DNA of 64,000 nucleotides from Evernia prunastri (GCA_003184365.1 NKYR01000066.1:1-64000); one strand, 5' to 3'; shown: positions 1-10,015, counted from the stretch's first letter. The notes: generated by a model not told the origin, from the letters alone. Made by a program: numbers and translations.

Positions 1-1082
1 AATGTAGGTATTTGAATGGTTTTGGTGAGAAAGTCGCGAAATACGCGTTTTGCGGCAAAACCTCGGGTGGGGATTAATTAAAAAAAAAGTCTGTTGTATA
101 TAACTGATCCACAATCTCGAGGCTTGAAAGATTGCGCAGTGAGCAGTGAGACGGCGACACCGGTAGGCTATGATACCAGTAGCGATGACACCGGTGAAAA
201 AGAAATGATTGGCTTTGCTTTACCAAGATACTGTACCTGAAGCGCAGGCATCACCAACCAGGCTGTGCAACAGCCTGGAAGGTTGTGAGGCACCCAGGGA
301 GATGGTCCATCTGGTCAGGCTGGAATGATGGAGTCGGCCTGCATTCGAGAGATTTATTTGCATTCAGCCTGGCTGGGAGCCTGATTTGCTCCAGCCTTAT
401 TGACTGTATGCATCTGAGTCACGCCGGAGCTTGGCTATATACTTGCCAAGCCTCGGTACGCGGTTAGTCCTTGTCAAATTAGTCCGCTGCGTGTAGAGCT
501 ACCTACCTATTCCTCCAATAATGATGGGCGCGTTCTGTATGTAAGAGGTAGAGTGGGGGCGAGACGTTCAAACTCTTGGCGCAGGAGTCTTGGCATGCAG
601 AGATGTTATGTGACCGGGCTAGTTAAACCCCCAGTCCTACTACATAGAACGATCGTAGGGAATACTTTGTTGATCCACTTTATTCCTCTATCTAAATCCA
701 TCTCATCTATACTAGTGCTCTTGGGTCGAAGAGAAGTTAAAGATGCTAGCCAGGACTGTCCGCGGCACCGTGCTCTTTCTTCGAATTTGTGGAAGTCTTG
801 CTGCCATGGTCCGTCTTGCAGTAGATCTGGTCGTAGCTGAATGTTCCGTCCGTTTTGATAGTCTCAAATTTGTGGCCTTTTTCGCCCCCTTTTCCCTCTT
901 TCATCCTTCCTTCAAAACTGACTGTACCATTACGGTCACTCAGATCAATCTCTCATCCCCTGATCGCCAACCAAGAAAAGATCCTCCAGCTCTTGCGGCA
1001 AACCGGCGACCTCTCCATCCCTAGACCGACAGACTTTAAGAACCCGCTCCTCGTTTCCGTCATAGCTCACGATGCAGGGTCC
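1..1082. other. Intergenic region, no supported gene
   Basis: Only short unconvincing frames occur here. Small imperfect repeats of the word gacaccggt lie near 150-200. No RNA gene or transposon signature was recognised. The right end is the 3' flank of the minus-strand gene that ends at 1083. Confidence 0.5.
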
Positions 1083-2562
1083 CTAGAGTTCCTTGGTCGC
1101 CTCAACCACCTTCTTGATTACAACCACCAGCACGCTCAGCGTCTTCGCATTCGCGGCTTCCCAAGTTGCGAGCTCGGTCGCCAACGGTTTGATCGTGATG
1201 TCGGTGAATTTGGTCAAATTCTGTTCAGGGGTGAATTGAGGGTTTTTAGTAGACCCTTTCCACTTGCCAGTCTGCTGTCGTTCGCGGTCAGATTTCGAAG
1301 ATTGGAAAGAGCCTCGCCACTTGCCCGTCGGATGTGGGTCGCTGCTCCAATTCGAATAGTGAGGCTTGCCTCTCCATTTACCGGTAAGATGTGATTTGGT
1401 GTTAGATTCCGGATATTGGGTCGTGCTTCCCGACGTGCCAGTCAGACGTGATTGTCCGTTCGAATTCGAAGATTGAAGGGCGTCTCTCCAGTAGTCTCGA
1501 TTTGCTCGTGGACCGAGACCGGGGTCGCCCCTGCCATGGTACGCCTCCATGAAATTTGCCGTTTGCGAAATCCAGAGATCTGGCAACTTTCTTGCGAGGA
1601 CATCTCCCTTCGGTGTCCGATCAGACCGCGTGGATAGTTCAAGCGTTGCGGTGTGTGGAATGGGTTGACCGCCTCGTATGACAGCCACCTTGGCTGTGAA
1701 TATGGATAAACGAGGAGTGGGCTCACTTAATGACATAGCTTTCACGAAGTCGGTCAGTTCATCAGGAGTGGTCTGCTTGTCGCCATCTGCTGGCTCGAGC
1801 TGTTCATCTCGGTCTCGAAGATAGGCGTCAATTGCAGATCTGACGAGAAAGGTCATGCCGCCGAAGGCATATCGGACGACGCGGTGGTGGGAGGTGCTGT
1901 CTTTGCCCGACAGTGATATTTTCAGGTAGGCTGTCTCGAACGCTTGCCGGTACTCTTTTTGCAGCTGCTCGTCCCGAGTTCGGTCTTCCCTGCGTGTGAA
2001 AAGGGCAGTATTGCCGAGGATAGTGATACCGAATTTGAATGGTTTCCCATCACCGGTAACGAGACCATAGAGCTTCCGAATCGGCCGACGGTCTGTGATA
2101 GTATCAATGGCGGAGAAATCGAACTCTGGCTTCGAGCTTTGGACAGCGCGGATCAGAGCCGCCAGAGGTGAGGTCTGGTTGCGGTCGGCGTTTTGGTCAA
2201 CGTAGCGAGGACCGGAATCTGGTTTCAACATGGGGGCAATAGTCGGTGGGTTCCAGACCGGTGGGATACCTTGGAGGAAGCATCAGCAATTATGTTTCTT
2301 TTCTAAGACTAGTATTTTACTCGCCTGGTACTAAGATAGTTGGGGTCAATTCATCCAACCAATTGTACGAAGCAACGACTTCAAAGTTCGAGATCTTCGC
2401 ATCTGCGATATCGCAATCAACAAAAACAGGCACTTCAATGCTAACGATGTTGGCAAGCTTTGTGCTGTTGTCACTATCGTCAACTTCGAAACTGGAGAGC
2501 TTTGGGTTCTCGGCATCATCGTCTATAAATTTAGGCACAGGCATACTATCAGAGGTAACCAT
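1083..2562 (-). CDS. Fungal hypothetical protein (family often labelled geranylgeranyl pyrophosphate synthetase)
   Basis: Two-exon model of 474 residues: exon 1 2562-2325, intron 2324-2270 (55 nt), exon 2 2269-1083. The start is the first ATG in the frame. The intron is read as GC-AG: exon 1 ends CCAG and is followed by GCGAGTAAAA, and the acceptor is TCCAAG. This joins SYNWLDELTPTILVPG to IPPVWNPPTIAPML, a motif order I recognise from a widespread ascomycete family commonly annotated as geranylgeranyl pyrophosphate synthetase. The aspartate-rich polyprenyl synthase motifs are absent, so that name is probably a misannotation and I infer no enzyme activity. The middle (FKFGITILGNTALFTRR, then YAFGGMTFLVRSAIDAYL) is the conserved core. 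The C-terminal third holds degenerate tandem repeats around TGKWRG with a period of about 20 residues. Family membership is fairly sure; function is unknown. Confidence 0.75.
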
Positions 2563-2848
2563 GTTGGTATTCGTGTAAGAACCAGAGCTGGATGATTGCA
2601 AAAAGTGAGATTACGACTGAGTATTAGTCTCTGAAAGGATGCGCCAGATATCTTCGGGAGACAGGGTACTTCTTGAATGACACCAAATGAGAGTATCAAT
2701 GGTGCCCTTCCTGCTTCAGTGGTTCTCTGAGGAGCTAAGGAGTATGTGAATGTAGCGAAGTGACGCCAAGTGGTGTTTGGCAGTGTAACCTCACCTCAAG
2801 TGCTAATTCGGCTCAATTTCACCGGTGCCCACTGCCAATTTATCCGAT
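2563..2848. other. Intergenic, presumed 5' flank of the minus-strand gene
   Basis: The upstream flank of the gene at 1083-2562. No reading frame, TATA box or known element stands out. It ends at the left arm of the inverted repeat at 2849. Confidence 0.4.
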
Positions 2849-3103
2849 ACTCGATATCACCTATCAATGCAACACACCTATCAATGCAATACCCTAACCC
2901 TAAATATATCCGAAACCCCACCAAAAAACCCGCCCACCATTTGGAACAGGCTATAGCGACAACGATATTATATTTCAGACTCTTGATTGATGTTTTATGA
3001 GTACTATAGTGTTTCAGGATTACAGCGCTTTATTTTGAAAGAAATTGGTATTAAGACGAATATCTTTAGGGTTAGGGTGTTGCATTGATAGGTGATATCG
3101 AGT
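2849..3103. repeat. 255-bp inverted-repeat element with telomere-like motifs
   Basis: The left arm (2849-2873, actcgatatcacctatcaat and on) is the reverse complement of 3079-3103. Inside the arms are ccctaaccctaa at 2892-2903 and, inverted, ttagggttaggg near 3066-3077. The left arm also carries an extra tandem copy of acctatcaatgcaa, absent from the right arm. I see no clear flanking target duplication. It could be a MITE or a foldback formed around short interstitial telomere repeats. Confidence 0.6.
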
Positions 3104-3117
3104 AACCGCTCACAGGC

Positions 3118-3647
3118 AACAAATGCGATTTTCTCATTATTCTCCACCACACCATTCTTCCATCACTACAATACATATATTAAATGATTTTTATCTATTC
3201 TATAGATTCAATAGCATTTTTCATTGCATAATATCGTTTTATACTATTCTCTTTGCGATATAAATAGACTTGACAGATAGAACACTCTCTCTTAATCTTT
3301 GAAATTATTCTTCTATTATTATTAATTACTCTATTAAAATCTCTCTTCTGAACGTTTCTGCGACATATTATATACTGTCGAATATCTTTTAGATCTTGTT
3401 ATTCATAATTATCTCGTAGTGACTTAAATAGAATAATAATTGATATAAAAGATAAACGCAATCGACAAGAGACTTTCTTATTCAACAAATTCACTATTAT
3501 CTATTTCAGAAACTTCTGATATAATTGACGTCAGTGTTCTTTCGATATTTCAGAAAGCTTATAAATATTAAAAAGACTCTCATCTAAATGTTAATTGAAT
3601 AGAGATATTTAGTTTCGATTGTATACGCGTGTCACGGTGTGAAGTCA
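3118..3647. other. AT-rich island without genes
   Basis: By eye this stretch is strongly A+T-rich with frequent TATA/ATAT words and stops in all frames, in contrast to its neighbours. Such islands in ascomycetes often mark repeat DNA degraded by repeat-induced point mutation. That cause is an inference; no parent element is recognisable. Confidence 0.45.
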
Positions 3648-3738
3648 GTGTCAAGGAACGAGGTATTGGCGAAGAATGTGCATTATTACTAGGCTATATT
3701 ATACGTAGGTGAAAGGCCAAGACGAAAGAGAAGGAATC
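3648..3738 (+). repeat. First copy of a 90-bp dispersed repeat, possible LTR end
   Basis: Begins tgtcaaggaacgaggtattg and matches 4466-4554 with about two mismatches. The sequences upstream of the two copies differ, so the boundary at TGTC is sharp and would fit the 5' end of an LTR. The copy stops at the unresolved base at 3739, directly before a Copia RNase H fragment. Confidence 0.55.
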
Positions 3739-3739
3739 N

Positions 3740-3925
3740 GACATCGCCCACCACTTCGTGCGCGAAAAAGTCAATGATGGCACTGTGGACATGCAATTCG
3801 TTCCCACCGACAAGCAGATGGCTGACGGTCTCACTAAGGCTCTATGCCTTGACAAGTTTGTCGCTTTCCGCGATGCCCTCGGGGTGGAAGCAGCCCCGGA
3901 GCACCCTCTGAAGGCCAAAGACTGA
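3740..3925 (+). pseudogene. Copia-type retrotransposon polyprotein, C-terminal RNase H remnant
   Basis: An open frame of 61 codons ending at TGA 3923-3925 starts directly after the unresolved base at 3739. It reads HHFVREKVNDGTVDMQFVPT followed by DKQMADGLTKAL, the C-terminal signature of Ty1/Copia RNase H (HFIREKV ... VPTxxQxADxLTK). The rest of the polyprotein (capsid, protease, integrase, reverse transcriptase) is absent from the window. A purine-rich stretch and a probable 3' LTR follow at 4213, in the right order for the end of a Copia element. It is a remnant and cannot encode a working element. Confidence 0.8.
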
Positions 3926-4212
3926 CCGCTAACACCATAGCTCCAGGGGAGCCATCCATGCTCTCGTTTTGGTCGGCAACTTGCCACTATTCAGGATTTC
4001 GGCCACTTAACCTTTGCCACCCGGATTTCGCACTAGCCTGTTTGAGGTTTCGGACTTCGCGAGCGTTGAAACTCGTGGATTTCAAAATCGCCTCTAGGGG
4101 GGTGTAGGGGGTGGGGGATCACCCTAGCTATCCGGCGCTAGTCTCACTTTGGCTACCCGGCACTAGGCTCACTTTGGTAACCCGGCGCTTGGAACATGCG
4201 GGCGAAGGGGAG

Positions 4213-4432
4213 TGTTGAAATTGTAGGGTAGAGGACTGCCAAGGCCTCGGCCCGGCTAAAGACCGGGCCAAAGCCGGCCTTGGCACCGGCCCTACATAGG
4301 TCGCCCTTTGTACCATAGCACTCCATAGTTAATACAACTAAGTGTCCTACCACATAATCTTGACATATCTCGCCACATTGAATCCACATCGAGTTGGCTT
4401 TCCATGTACGCCTCTACCACTATCATTTCACA
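4213..4432 (+). mobile_element. Probable 3' LTR of a Copia-type element
   Basis: Downstream of the RNase H stop a purine-rich tract (gcgaaggggag) immediately precedes TGTTGAAATT at 4213. The segment ends ATTTCACA at 4432, giving TG...CA ends with an imperfect terminal inversion. Length would be 220 bp. No second LTR copy is in the window, so the right boundary is tentative. Confidence 0.5.
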
Positions 4433-4465
4433 ACGAGCCGGTCTTGGAATTAAATGATCCACTCT

Positions 4466-4554
4466 TGTCAAGGAACGAGGTATTGGCGAAGAATGTGTAT
4501 TATTACTAGGCTATATTATACGTAGGTGAAAGGCCAAGACGAAAGACAAGGAAT
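4466..4554 (+). repeat. Second copy of the 90-bp dispersed repeat
   Basis: Matches 3648-3738. Here it continues without a gap into unique-looking sequence (aagctagggcagggccagct), so this copy shows what the other lost at the unresolved base. It may be the start of a different LTR family. Confidence 0.55.
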
Positions 4555-4706
4555 CAAGCTAGGGCAGGGCCAGCTGCTATCTAAATAGAAGCTGGCGCAC
4601 GGTCCTTTAACCCACATCTTCATTTCCCATATACCCGATATGCGCGGATGATGTAAAGGTTAAACGAGACTAGGCGAGATCAGCACGAGACGAGGCTGCA
4701 CCATGA

Positions 4707-5404
4707 CAACTCTTTAATAAACAAGTCAACGATCATCGATCTCAAATAATTGAGATTCTTGATAACAGCACGGACTTCTCCTGGCGAGACATCATACCTT
4801 CATTGCAATGGAGATCCCTTGACGGAAGTGACAAGCGAAGAACGCTCACAATCCTTATTATCGAGAAGCTTGAACGGTCGCAGTCTCTGAACACGACCGA
4901 AACAATCTATAAGTTATTGAATTCTGCTTTTAATCTCGACGTTCAGGTCGAGATTTTCGACTTCAAAGGATGTGATTTTCAAGAGATTACGAACCAACCA
5001 CCTTCCGACGAGGACAAACAAAGTTACAATTCTATCGAGCCTTGTCTTTTGCATACGTTAGATCAACAGCTGCTTTTTTCGTAGCTGGATGTTGGTCTCT
5101 TTCTATGCAAAGATCGAGCGCTAAAAGAGAAGATGAAGAGTCCGTTGGTTGTCATCTTCGTTCAAGAGTATTCTATGGCCGATTGGAACACAGTCGCTGC
5201 AGAAATTACTCGAGCTCTCAAAGGGAAATTCGAATGGCGTTTCAGCCAGGGTGTCATACTCCTTTTTGCAGAACCCTTGCCGGGTGCTCCAATAGATGTA
5301 GAATCGTTCAGATTTGAAGCCGTGTATAGTCCATTTGACGCATTAGCCTGGTGCAGCTTTTTTGCAGGCCTTTCAAGTCCTCTATGTCCTCCACGTCGCC
5401 GTCG
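4707..5404 (+). pseudogene. 5' part of a disrupted trypsin-like (NLR-associated type) gene
   Basis: One forward frame runs from about 4707 to the MULE insertion at 5405, with an in-frame TAG at 5082-5084. Before the stop it reads TLTILIIEKLERSQSLN and later VQVEIFDFKGCDF. After it comes KSPLVVIFVQEYSMADWNTV, then LKGKFEWRFSQGVILLF. This order (VEIxD segment, then a VVI segment, then a W...F..G segment) resembles the N-terminal region of fungal proteins that carry a trypsin-like domain. The matching protease domain lies beyond the insertion at about 12150-13301. No clear start ATG is present; the 5' end abuts retroelement debris. Nonsense codon, MULE insertion and palindrome together make this a dead gene. 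The link of the two halves is an inference. Confidence 0.55.
5396..5404. repeat. Left 9-bp target-site duplication of the MULE
   Basis: TCGCCGTCG directly precedes the left TIR. It matches TCGCGGTCG at 10967-10975 after the right TIR at 8 of 9 positions. The opposite palindrome arm (near 11876-11890, reverse complement) holds a single uninterrupted copy, as expected of an empty site. Confidence 0.75.
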
Positions 5405-5465
5405 CGGAAGGTCTTGGGAGCGCACACTCCGGCCGCACCGCACACTTCGGATAAATAATAATGCG
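5405..5465. repeat. MULE left terminal inverted repeat (61 bp)
   Basis: Identical over 61 positions to the reverse complement of 10906-10966; identity ends at 5466. It lies downstream of the transposase stop codon. A further copy begins at 6161 after the N at 6159. Confidence 0.9.
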
Positions 5466-5516
5466 ACCCGTCTTGGCATGGGTTTTACTGGGCATGGTAG
5501 AGGTTTCCTGACGGTA

Positions 5517-6158
5517 TTAGTCCTCTACTACAAATGCTGACTGTAACCGTCGTTGCTCCTGTGACTCCCGTTCGTCCACATCGATCGCATCGACGAGATT
5601 CGTCTTCGACTTCTTCTTCTTTGGGGGGGATAGCTCTGCTTCCAGGCTATCACCTCGCTGTCGCCCCCGTTGCCCCCAGGACTGGCTATGTCCTTTTTCC
5701 TGCTCCCACACTTTCTTCTCTTTTACCGGCCGGCCATGACGAGTCGTCGCTAATGCTGCTGGGCGGACGATGGTGGGGGTTCGTCAATCAAAATAGGCGG
5801 AGCAGAGGGCTTATTCTTACTCCCTTTGGGTCGGCCTCGCTGTTTTGGTATTGGCGCATTCAAGGAGGGTGGAGACGGTGGCCGTCTGAAGGCTAGTTGG
5901 GAGCTTGATAACACTGTTACTGGCGACAGTGGTGGAGGCGGGGGTGGTCTGAAGGCTGGTTGGGATTCAAAAGAGCCGGGTATTGACTGAGAGCTACTTG
6001 AGCTTCCTACAATATGGACTCTATAAGTGGGGATAGCGGCCTCGTTGGTAGCCTTCTGGTCACGCTCCACAGCGGTCTTTTCAGATATCTCAGCGCCGGT
6101 GAGCTTTCTCGCATTCGCTTTACCGTGCTTCTTCTTCTCTTGGAGCATGGTAGCCCAT
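5517..6158 (-). pseudogene. MULE transposase, C-terminal fragment (left copy)
   Basis: Repeats the sequence of 6273-6915 almost base for base and ends at the same stop codon (5517-5519). It contains the AT-hook-like segment KQRGRPKGSKNKP and a basic PKKKKSK nuclear-localisation-like stretch. Relative to the other copy it lacks one G in the run near 5760, which shifts the frame after PPSSA. It is cut at its upstream side by the N at 6159. Confidence 0.8.
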
Positions 6159-6272
6159 NCCGGAAGGTCTTGGGAGCGCACACTCCGGCCGCACCGCACA
6201 CTTCGGATAAATAATAATGCGACCCGTCTTGGCATGGGTTTTACTGGGCATGGTAGAGGTTTCCTGACGGTA

Positions 6273-7546
6273 TTAGTCCTCTACTACAAATGCTGACTGT
6301 AACCGTCGTTGCTCCTGTGACTCCCATTCGTCCACATCGATCGCATCGACGAGATTCGTCTTCGACTTCTTCTTCTTTGGGGGGGATAGCTCTGCTTCCA
6401 GGCTATCACCTCGCTGTCGCCCCCGGTGCCCCCAGGACTGGCTATGTCCTTTTTCCTGCTCCCACACTTTCTTCTCTTTTACCGGCCGGCCATGACGAGT
6501 CGTCGCTAATGCTGCTGGGGCGGACGATGGTGGGGGTTCGTCAATCAAAATAGGCGGAGCAGAGGGCTTATTCTTACTCCCTTTGGGTCGGCCTCGCTGT
6601 TTTGGTATTGGCGCATTCAAGGAGGGTGGAGACGGTGGCCGTCTGAAGGCTAGTTGGGAGCTTGATAACACTGTTACTGGCGACAGTGGTGGAGGCGGGG
6701 GGGGTCTGAAGGCTGGTTGGGATTCAAAAGAGCCGGGGATTGACTGAGAGCTACTTGAGCTTCCTACAATATGGACTCTATAAGTGGGGATAGCGGCCTC
6801 GTTGGTAGCCTTCTGGTCACGCTCCACAGCGGTCTTTTCAGATATCTCAGCGCCGGTGAGCTTTCTCGCATTCGCTTTACCGTGCTTCTTCTTCTCTTGG
6901 AGCATGGTAGCCCATTGGGCCTTTCTTGTAGGCGGGGGCTGGGGGAGCTCGGTCGGAATACCCTGTAGTCGTTGCTGAAGGGCCTCATGAGTGGTTGTAA
7001 CATTAGCTTGGAACGCAGCAAGCTGGTTCGCAAGCTGATCAGCCTGTGTACGGGGTAGAGCTGTATGTAGACTTTGGAGGCCTGCCGCTGCAGCGAGGAA
7101 GGTATTTCTTCCATGGTCTCGATGCATAGACGGATCAAAATCGCCTGGAGGGAGGGTTTGATCATAATACCTCGGTGACCATTCGTGTGGAGTGGGTACA
7201 TCGTCTATCCACCAACGAGGATGAAAAGGAGACAATGGGATAGGAAAGCCTTCAATACATGCTCTGAGTAAATAGTGGCGACAAGGCAGTGCAAAAACAC
7301 TAATAAGGGAGCAGTTGCAAGGACCTTCTTCTGGAATGTATGCGGGATTAGTAGCAATCTCAGTGGCCCACTGTTTAGTAGCAATCCACTCGGGATTGAC
7401 CTTCTCAATGGCCCAAATGGTGATCCTTCCTATGACAATGCTGAAGGCCACCGGATCTATACCCCTGGGGCGATCGATACGAGAAGCCTCAACCTCTTCA
7501 CGAATCGAACGGTACCATCTTTTAAGCTCTGAATGCATGTCCCGGA
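6273..7546 (-). pseudogene. MULE transposase, C-terminal half with SWIM zinc finger
   Basis: A 424-codon open stretch from the N at 7547 to the stop at 6273. It opens with RDMHSELKRWYRSIREEVEA and includes CNCSLISVFALPCRHYLLRA, a SWIM-type zinc finger (CxC...CxH) usual at the end of MULE transposases. It then runs into a proline/serine-rich tail with an AT-hook-like RGRPKGSKNKP and a PKKKKSK basic stretch. This is the best C-terminal copy and carries no internal stop. Confidence 0.85.
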
Positions 7547-7547
7547 N

Positions 7548-7888
7548 CGGGTTCAAGACCGCTTTGAGGATGGGATGCATACCCTCATTACGCTGTGTGG
7601 AGTAAGATCCCAGGTTTCGATTGTTTCGAGTAAGGCATTTGACCCAATTCCAGCTGGCATCGGAAATCTCATCTCGTCGCTCTACCGGATATCCTCTCCT
7701 TGATTTATTGACTCTACTCCTAATGTTCTGAACAGCATGCCAGCTGCACAGCTGGATCTGGCAATTAGGAAGTCGTGTCTTGAGCGAGGCGATGTAGCCT
7801 TTTCCTTGATCGGAAAGGCTGACTTTTGGAAGCGGGCAGTCATTGAATACCTCTTCCTTCAATGTATCGAGGAAGTAGTTGAAGGCGG
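7548..7888 (-). pseudogene. MULE transposase core fragment fused to telomeric repeats
   Basis: Encodes AFNYFLDTLKEEVFNDCPLP, the second catalytic aspartate region (SLSDQGKGYIASL), the CSWHAVQN motif and the glutamate region (QRNEGMHPILKAVL). Compared with 8024-8297 it lacks 117 bp (39 codons), deleted exactly between two copies of the 9-bp word gcatttgac. Its upstream end is replaced at 7889 by TTAGGG repeats. Both ends are bounded by N (7547 and 8023), so the segment is probably a stray contig from a chromosome end. Confidence 0.8.
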
Positions 7889-8022
7889 TTAGGGTTAGGG
7901 TTAGGGTTAGGGTTAGGGTTAGGGTTAGGGTTAGGGTTAGGGTTAGGGTTAGGGTTAGGGTTAGGGTTAGGGTTAGGGTTAGGGTTAGGGTTAGGGTTAG
8001 GGTTAGGGTTAGGGTTAGGGTT
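7889..8022 (+). repeat. Telomeric (TTAGGG)n tract, about 22 units
   Basis: 134 bp of uninterrupted TTAGGG on the plus strand, ending at the N at 8023. The length fits a complete fungal telomere. The G-rich strand runs rightward to the N, the orientation of a right-hand chromosome terminus. It begins directly after GCGG of a MULE copy, where intact copies continue CTTCGGATTC. Confidence 0.95.
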
Positions 8023-8023
8023 N

Positions 8024-8297
8024 TCATTACGCTGTGTGGAGTAAGATCTCAGGTTTCGATTGTTTCGAGTAAGGCATTTGACTACCGAGGCCTCTTTAGG
8101 ATCCCAATTCTCATAGAAATACTCTTTGTCGACGTCGTGAAGAAGATCAAGTAAGGCCTGACGGAAATTTGGTAGCTGTAAAGGGTCTTCGCATTTGACC
8201 CAATTCCAGCTGGCATCGGAAATCTCATCTCGTCGCTCTACCGGATATCCTCTCCTTGATTTATTGACTCTACTCCTAATGTTCTGAACAGCATGCC
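8024..8297 (-). pseudogene. MULE transposase fragment between DDE aspartate 2 and glutamate
   Basis: Encodes HAVQNIRSRVNKSRRGYPVE through VKCEDPLQLPNFRQALLDLL and ends in STQRN at the N at 8023. It keeps the 39 codons missing from 7548-7888. Both ends are artificial joins. Confidence 0.8.
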
Positions 8298-8298
8298 N

Positions 8299-9011
8299 CA
8301 CAGCTGGATCTGGCAATTAGGAAGTCGTGTCTTGAGCGAGGCGATGTAGCCTTTTCCTTGATCGGAAAGGCTGACTTTTGGAAGCGGGCAGTCATTGAAT
8401 ACCTCTTCCTTCAATGTATCGAGGAAGTAGTTGAAGGCGGCTTCGGATTCGGATGTTGCAAAAGAGAAAGCAACTGGAAAGGACTTGTTCGTATTAGTGA
8501 TACCGACGGCTACGAAAAGAAGGAGCTTCTGAGCATTCGTATTGAATGTAGCGTCATTTTCCATAAGGAAACCGCTACAGAATCGCTTGGCGAGGCTTCT
8601 TTGGAAGTCATCGATTAGGACGATTTGTTCGAGGATCCTCTTGGTGATCGTTCCATGCATATCTTTGACGTATGAATACCGTACTTTGGCTGTGAAAGTC
8701 GGGCGATCCAGTGCTGCCAGAAGACCGGTAAGGACGTCCTCTCTACTGCGAGTAGTGGATGGAATCAAATTGTAGTATTTCTTCTTGTTCAGGTGGAACT
8801 CGTCGTCCCAATCCTTAGCCGTGTTATCCAGTACGGCTTCTGACTGATTATAGGTCAAATTGCTTGCTCGATTTGCTCTAGCAAGCTCCACCGCCTTAGC
8901 ATAATCGGGTTGTCGTTTCTTATGCATGTTGTAGGACAGTGGATTGGGAACCATTTCGTGGGAATGGTCCTGATGGCCCAATCCGAGGACCCACGTCTTG
9001 TTGCCTCCACC
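8299..9011 (-). pseudogene. MULE transposase fragment with catalytic aspartates
   Basis: Open from GGGNKTWVLGLGHQDHSHEM to NCQIQL. It contains the histidine pair of the N-terminal zinc domain, the first DDE aspartate region (LMENDATFNTNAQKLLLFV) and the second (SLSDQGKGYIASL). It differs from the overlapping copy at 9013-10015 by several substitutions (for example gaagaccgg versus gacgaccgg near 8721 and 9344), so the copies are distinct and not a simple repeat of one read. Confidence 0.8.
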
Positions 9012-9012
9012 N

Positions 9013-10015
9013 AGTCATTGAATACCTCTTCCTTCAATGTATCGAGGAAGTAGTTGAAGGCGGCTTCGGATTCGGATGTTGCAAAAGAGAAAGCAACTGG
9101 AAAGGACTTGTTCGTATTAGTGATACCGACGGCTACGAAAAGAAGGAGCTTCTGAGCATTCGTATTGAATGTAGCGTCATTTTCCATAAGGAAACCGCTA
9201 CAGAATCGCTTGGCGAGGCTTCTTTGGAAGTCATCGATTAGGACGATTTGTTCGAGGATCCTCTTGGTGATCGTTCCATGCATATCTTTGACGTATGAAT
9301 ACCGTACTTTGGCTGTGAAAGTCGGGCTATCCAGTGCTGCCAGACGACCGGTAAGGACGTCCTCTCTACTGCGAGTAGTGGATGGAATCAAATTGTAGTA
9401 TTTCTTCTTGTTCAGGTGGAACTCGTCGTCCCAATTCTTAGCCGTGTTATCCAGTACGGCTTCTGACTGATTATAGGTCAAATTGCTTGCTCGATTTGCT
9501 CTAGCAAGCTCCACCGCCTTAGCATAATCGGGTTGTCGTTTCTTATGCATGTTGTAGGACAGTGGATTGGGAACCATTTCGTGGGAATGGTCCTGATGGC
9601 CCAATCCGAGGACCCACGTCTTGTTGCCTCCACCACGAGTATATGGATCCCTCCAGGTAATAGCGCATCGCCATAGGCAGCCTTTCTTCTTGAGTCGAGT
9701 GAGTTCTTGCTGGCGGTTACTACCTTCGCCCGTATGCTCATCCAGCTTCCGATTATTCTGAGTCTTTTCCTCCGCATGGATACATTGATAGCTTTTGCGC
9801 CCTGCTCCACATGACCTTGTCACTGTAGCGAATCCTTGACTGAAGGCGTAATTCTGAAGGCGAGTCCAGGCGTCATCGGGTACATCAAAAGTCTCATTTG
9901 GTGAAGGAGGCTCTAAATGCTCCTGCGGTATACCGTCAATAACCTTCTGAACCAAAGGCTTTAGGTCGTCGTCGAGGCGGGGGTGAGGAGTCCATTGAGC
10001 AGCCTGAGTAGCCAT
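9013..10015 (-). pseudogene. MULE transposase, N-terminal 334 codons (inner copy)
   Basis: Starts at the ATG at 10015 (MATQAAQWTPHPRLDDDLKP) and stays open to EEVFND at the N at 9012. The N-terminal zinc region has a FAR1/GCM-like pattern: CGAGRKSYQC, then KKGCLWRCAITWRD, then HQDHSH. The first catalytic aspartate lies in LMENDATFNTN. The 5' flank up to 10116 repeats the flank of the outer copy at 10118-10750. Confidence 0.85.

Noticed and set aside
6014..6968. Plus-strand frames inside the MULE (for example 6771-6968)
   Set aside because: They are antisense shadows of the transposase and repeat with each copy; no start context or domain.
7879..8154. Long frame of RVRVRV or LTLTLT across the telomeric tract
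   Set aside because: Any frame through TTAGGG repeats stays open; it is not coding.
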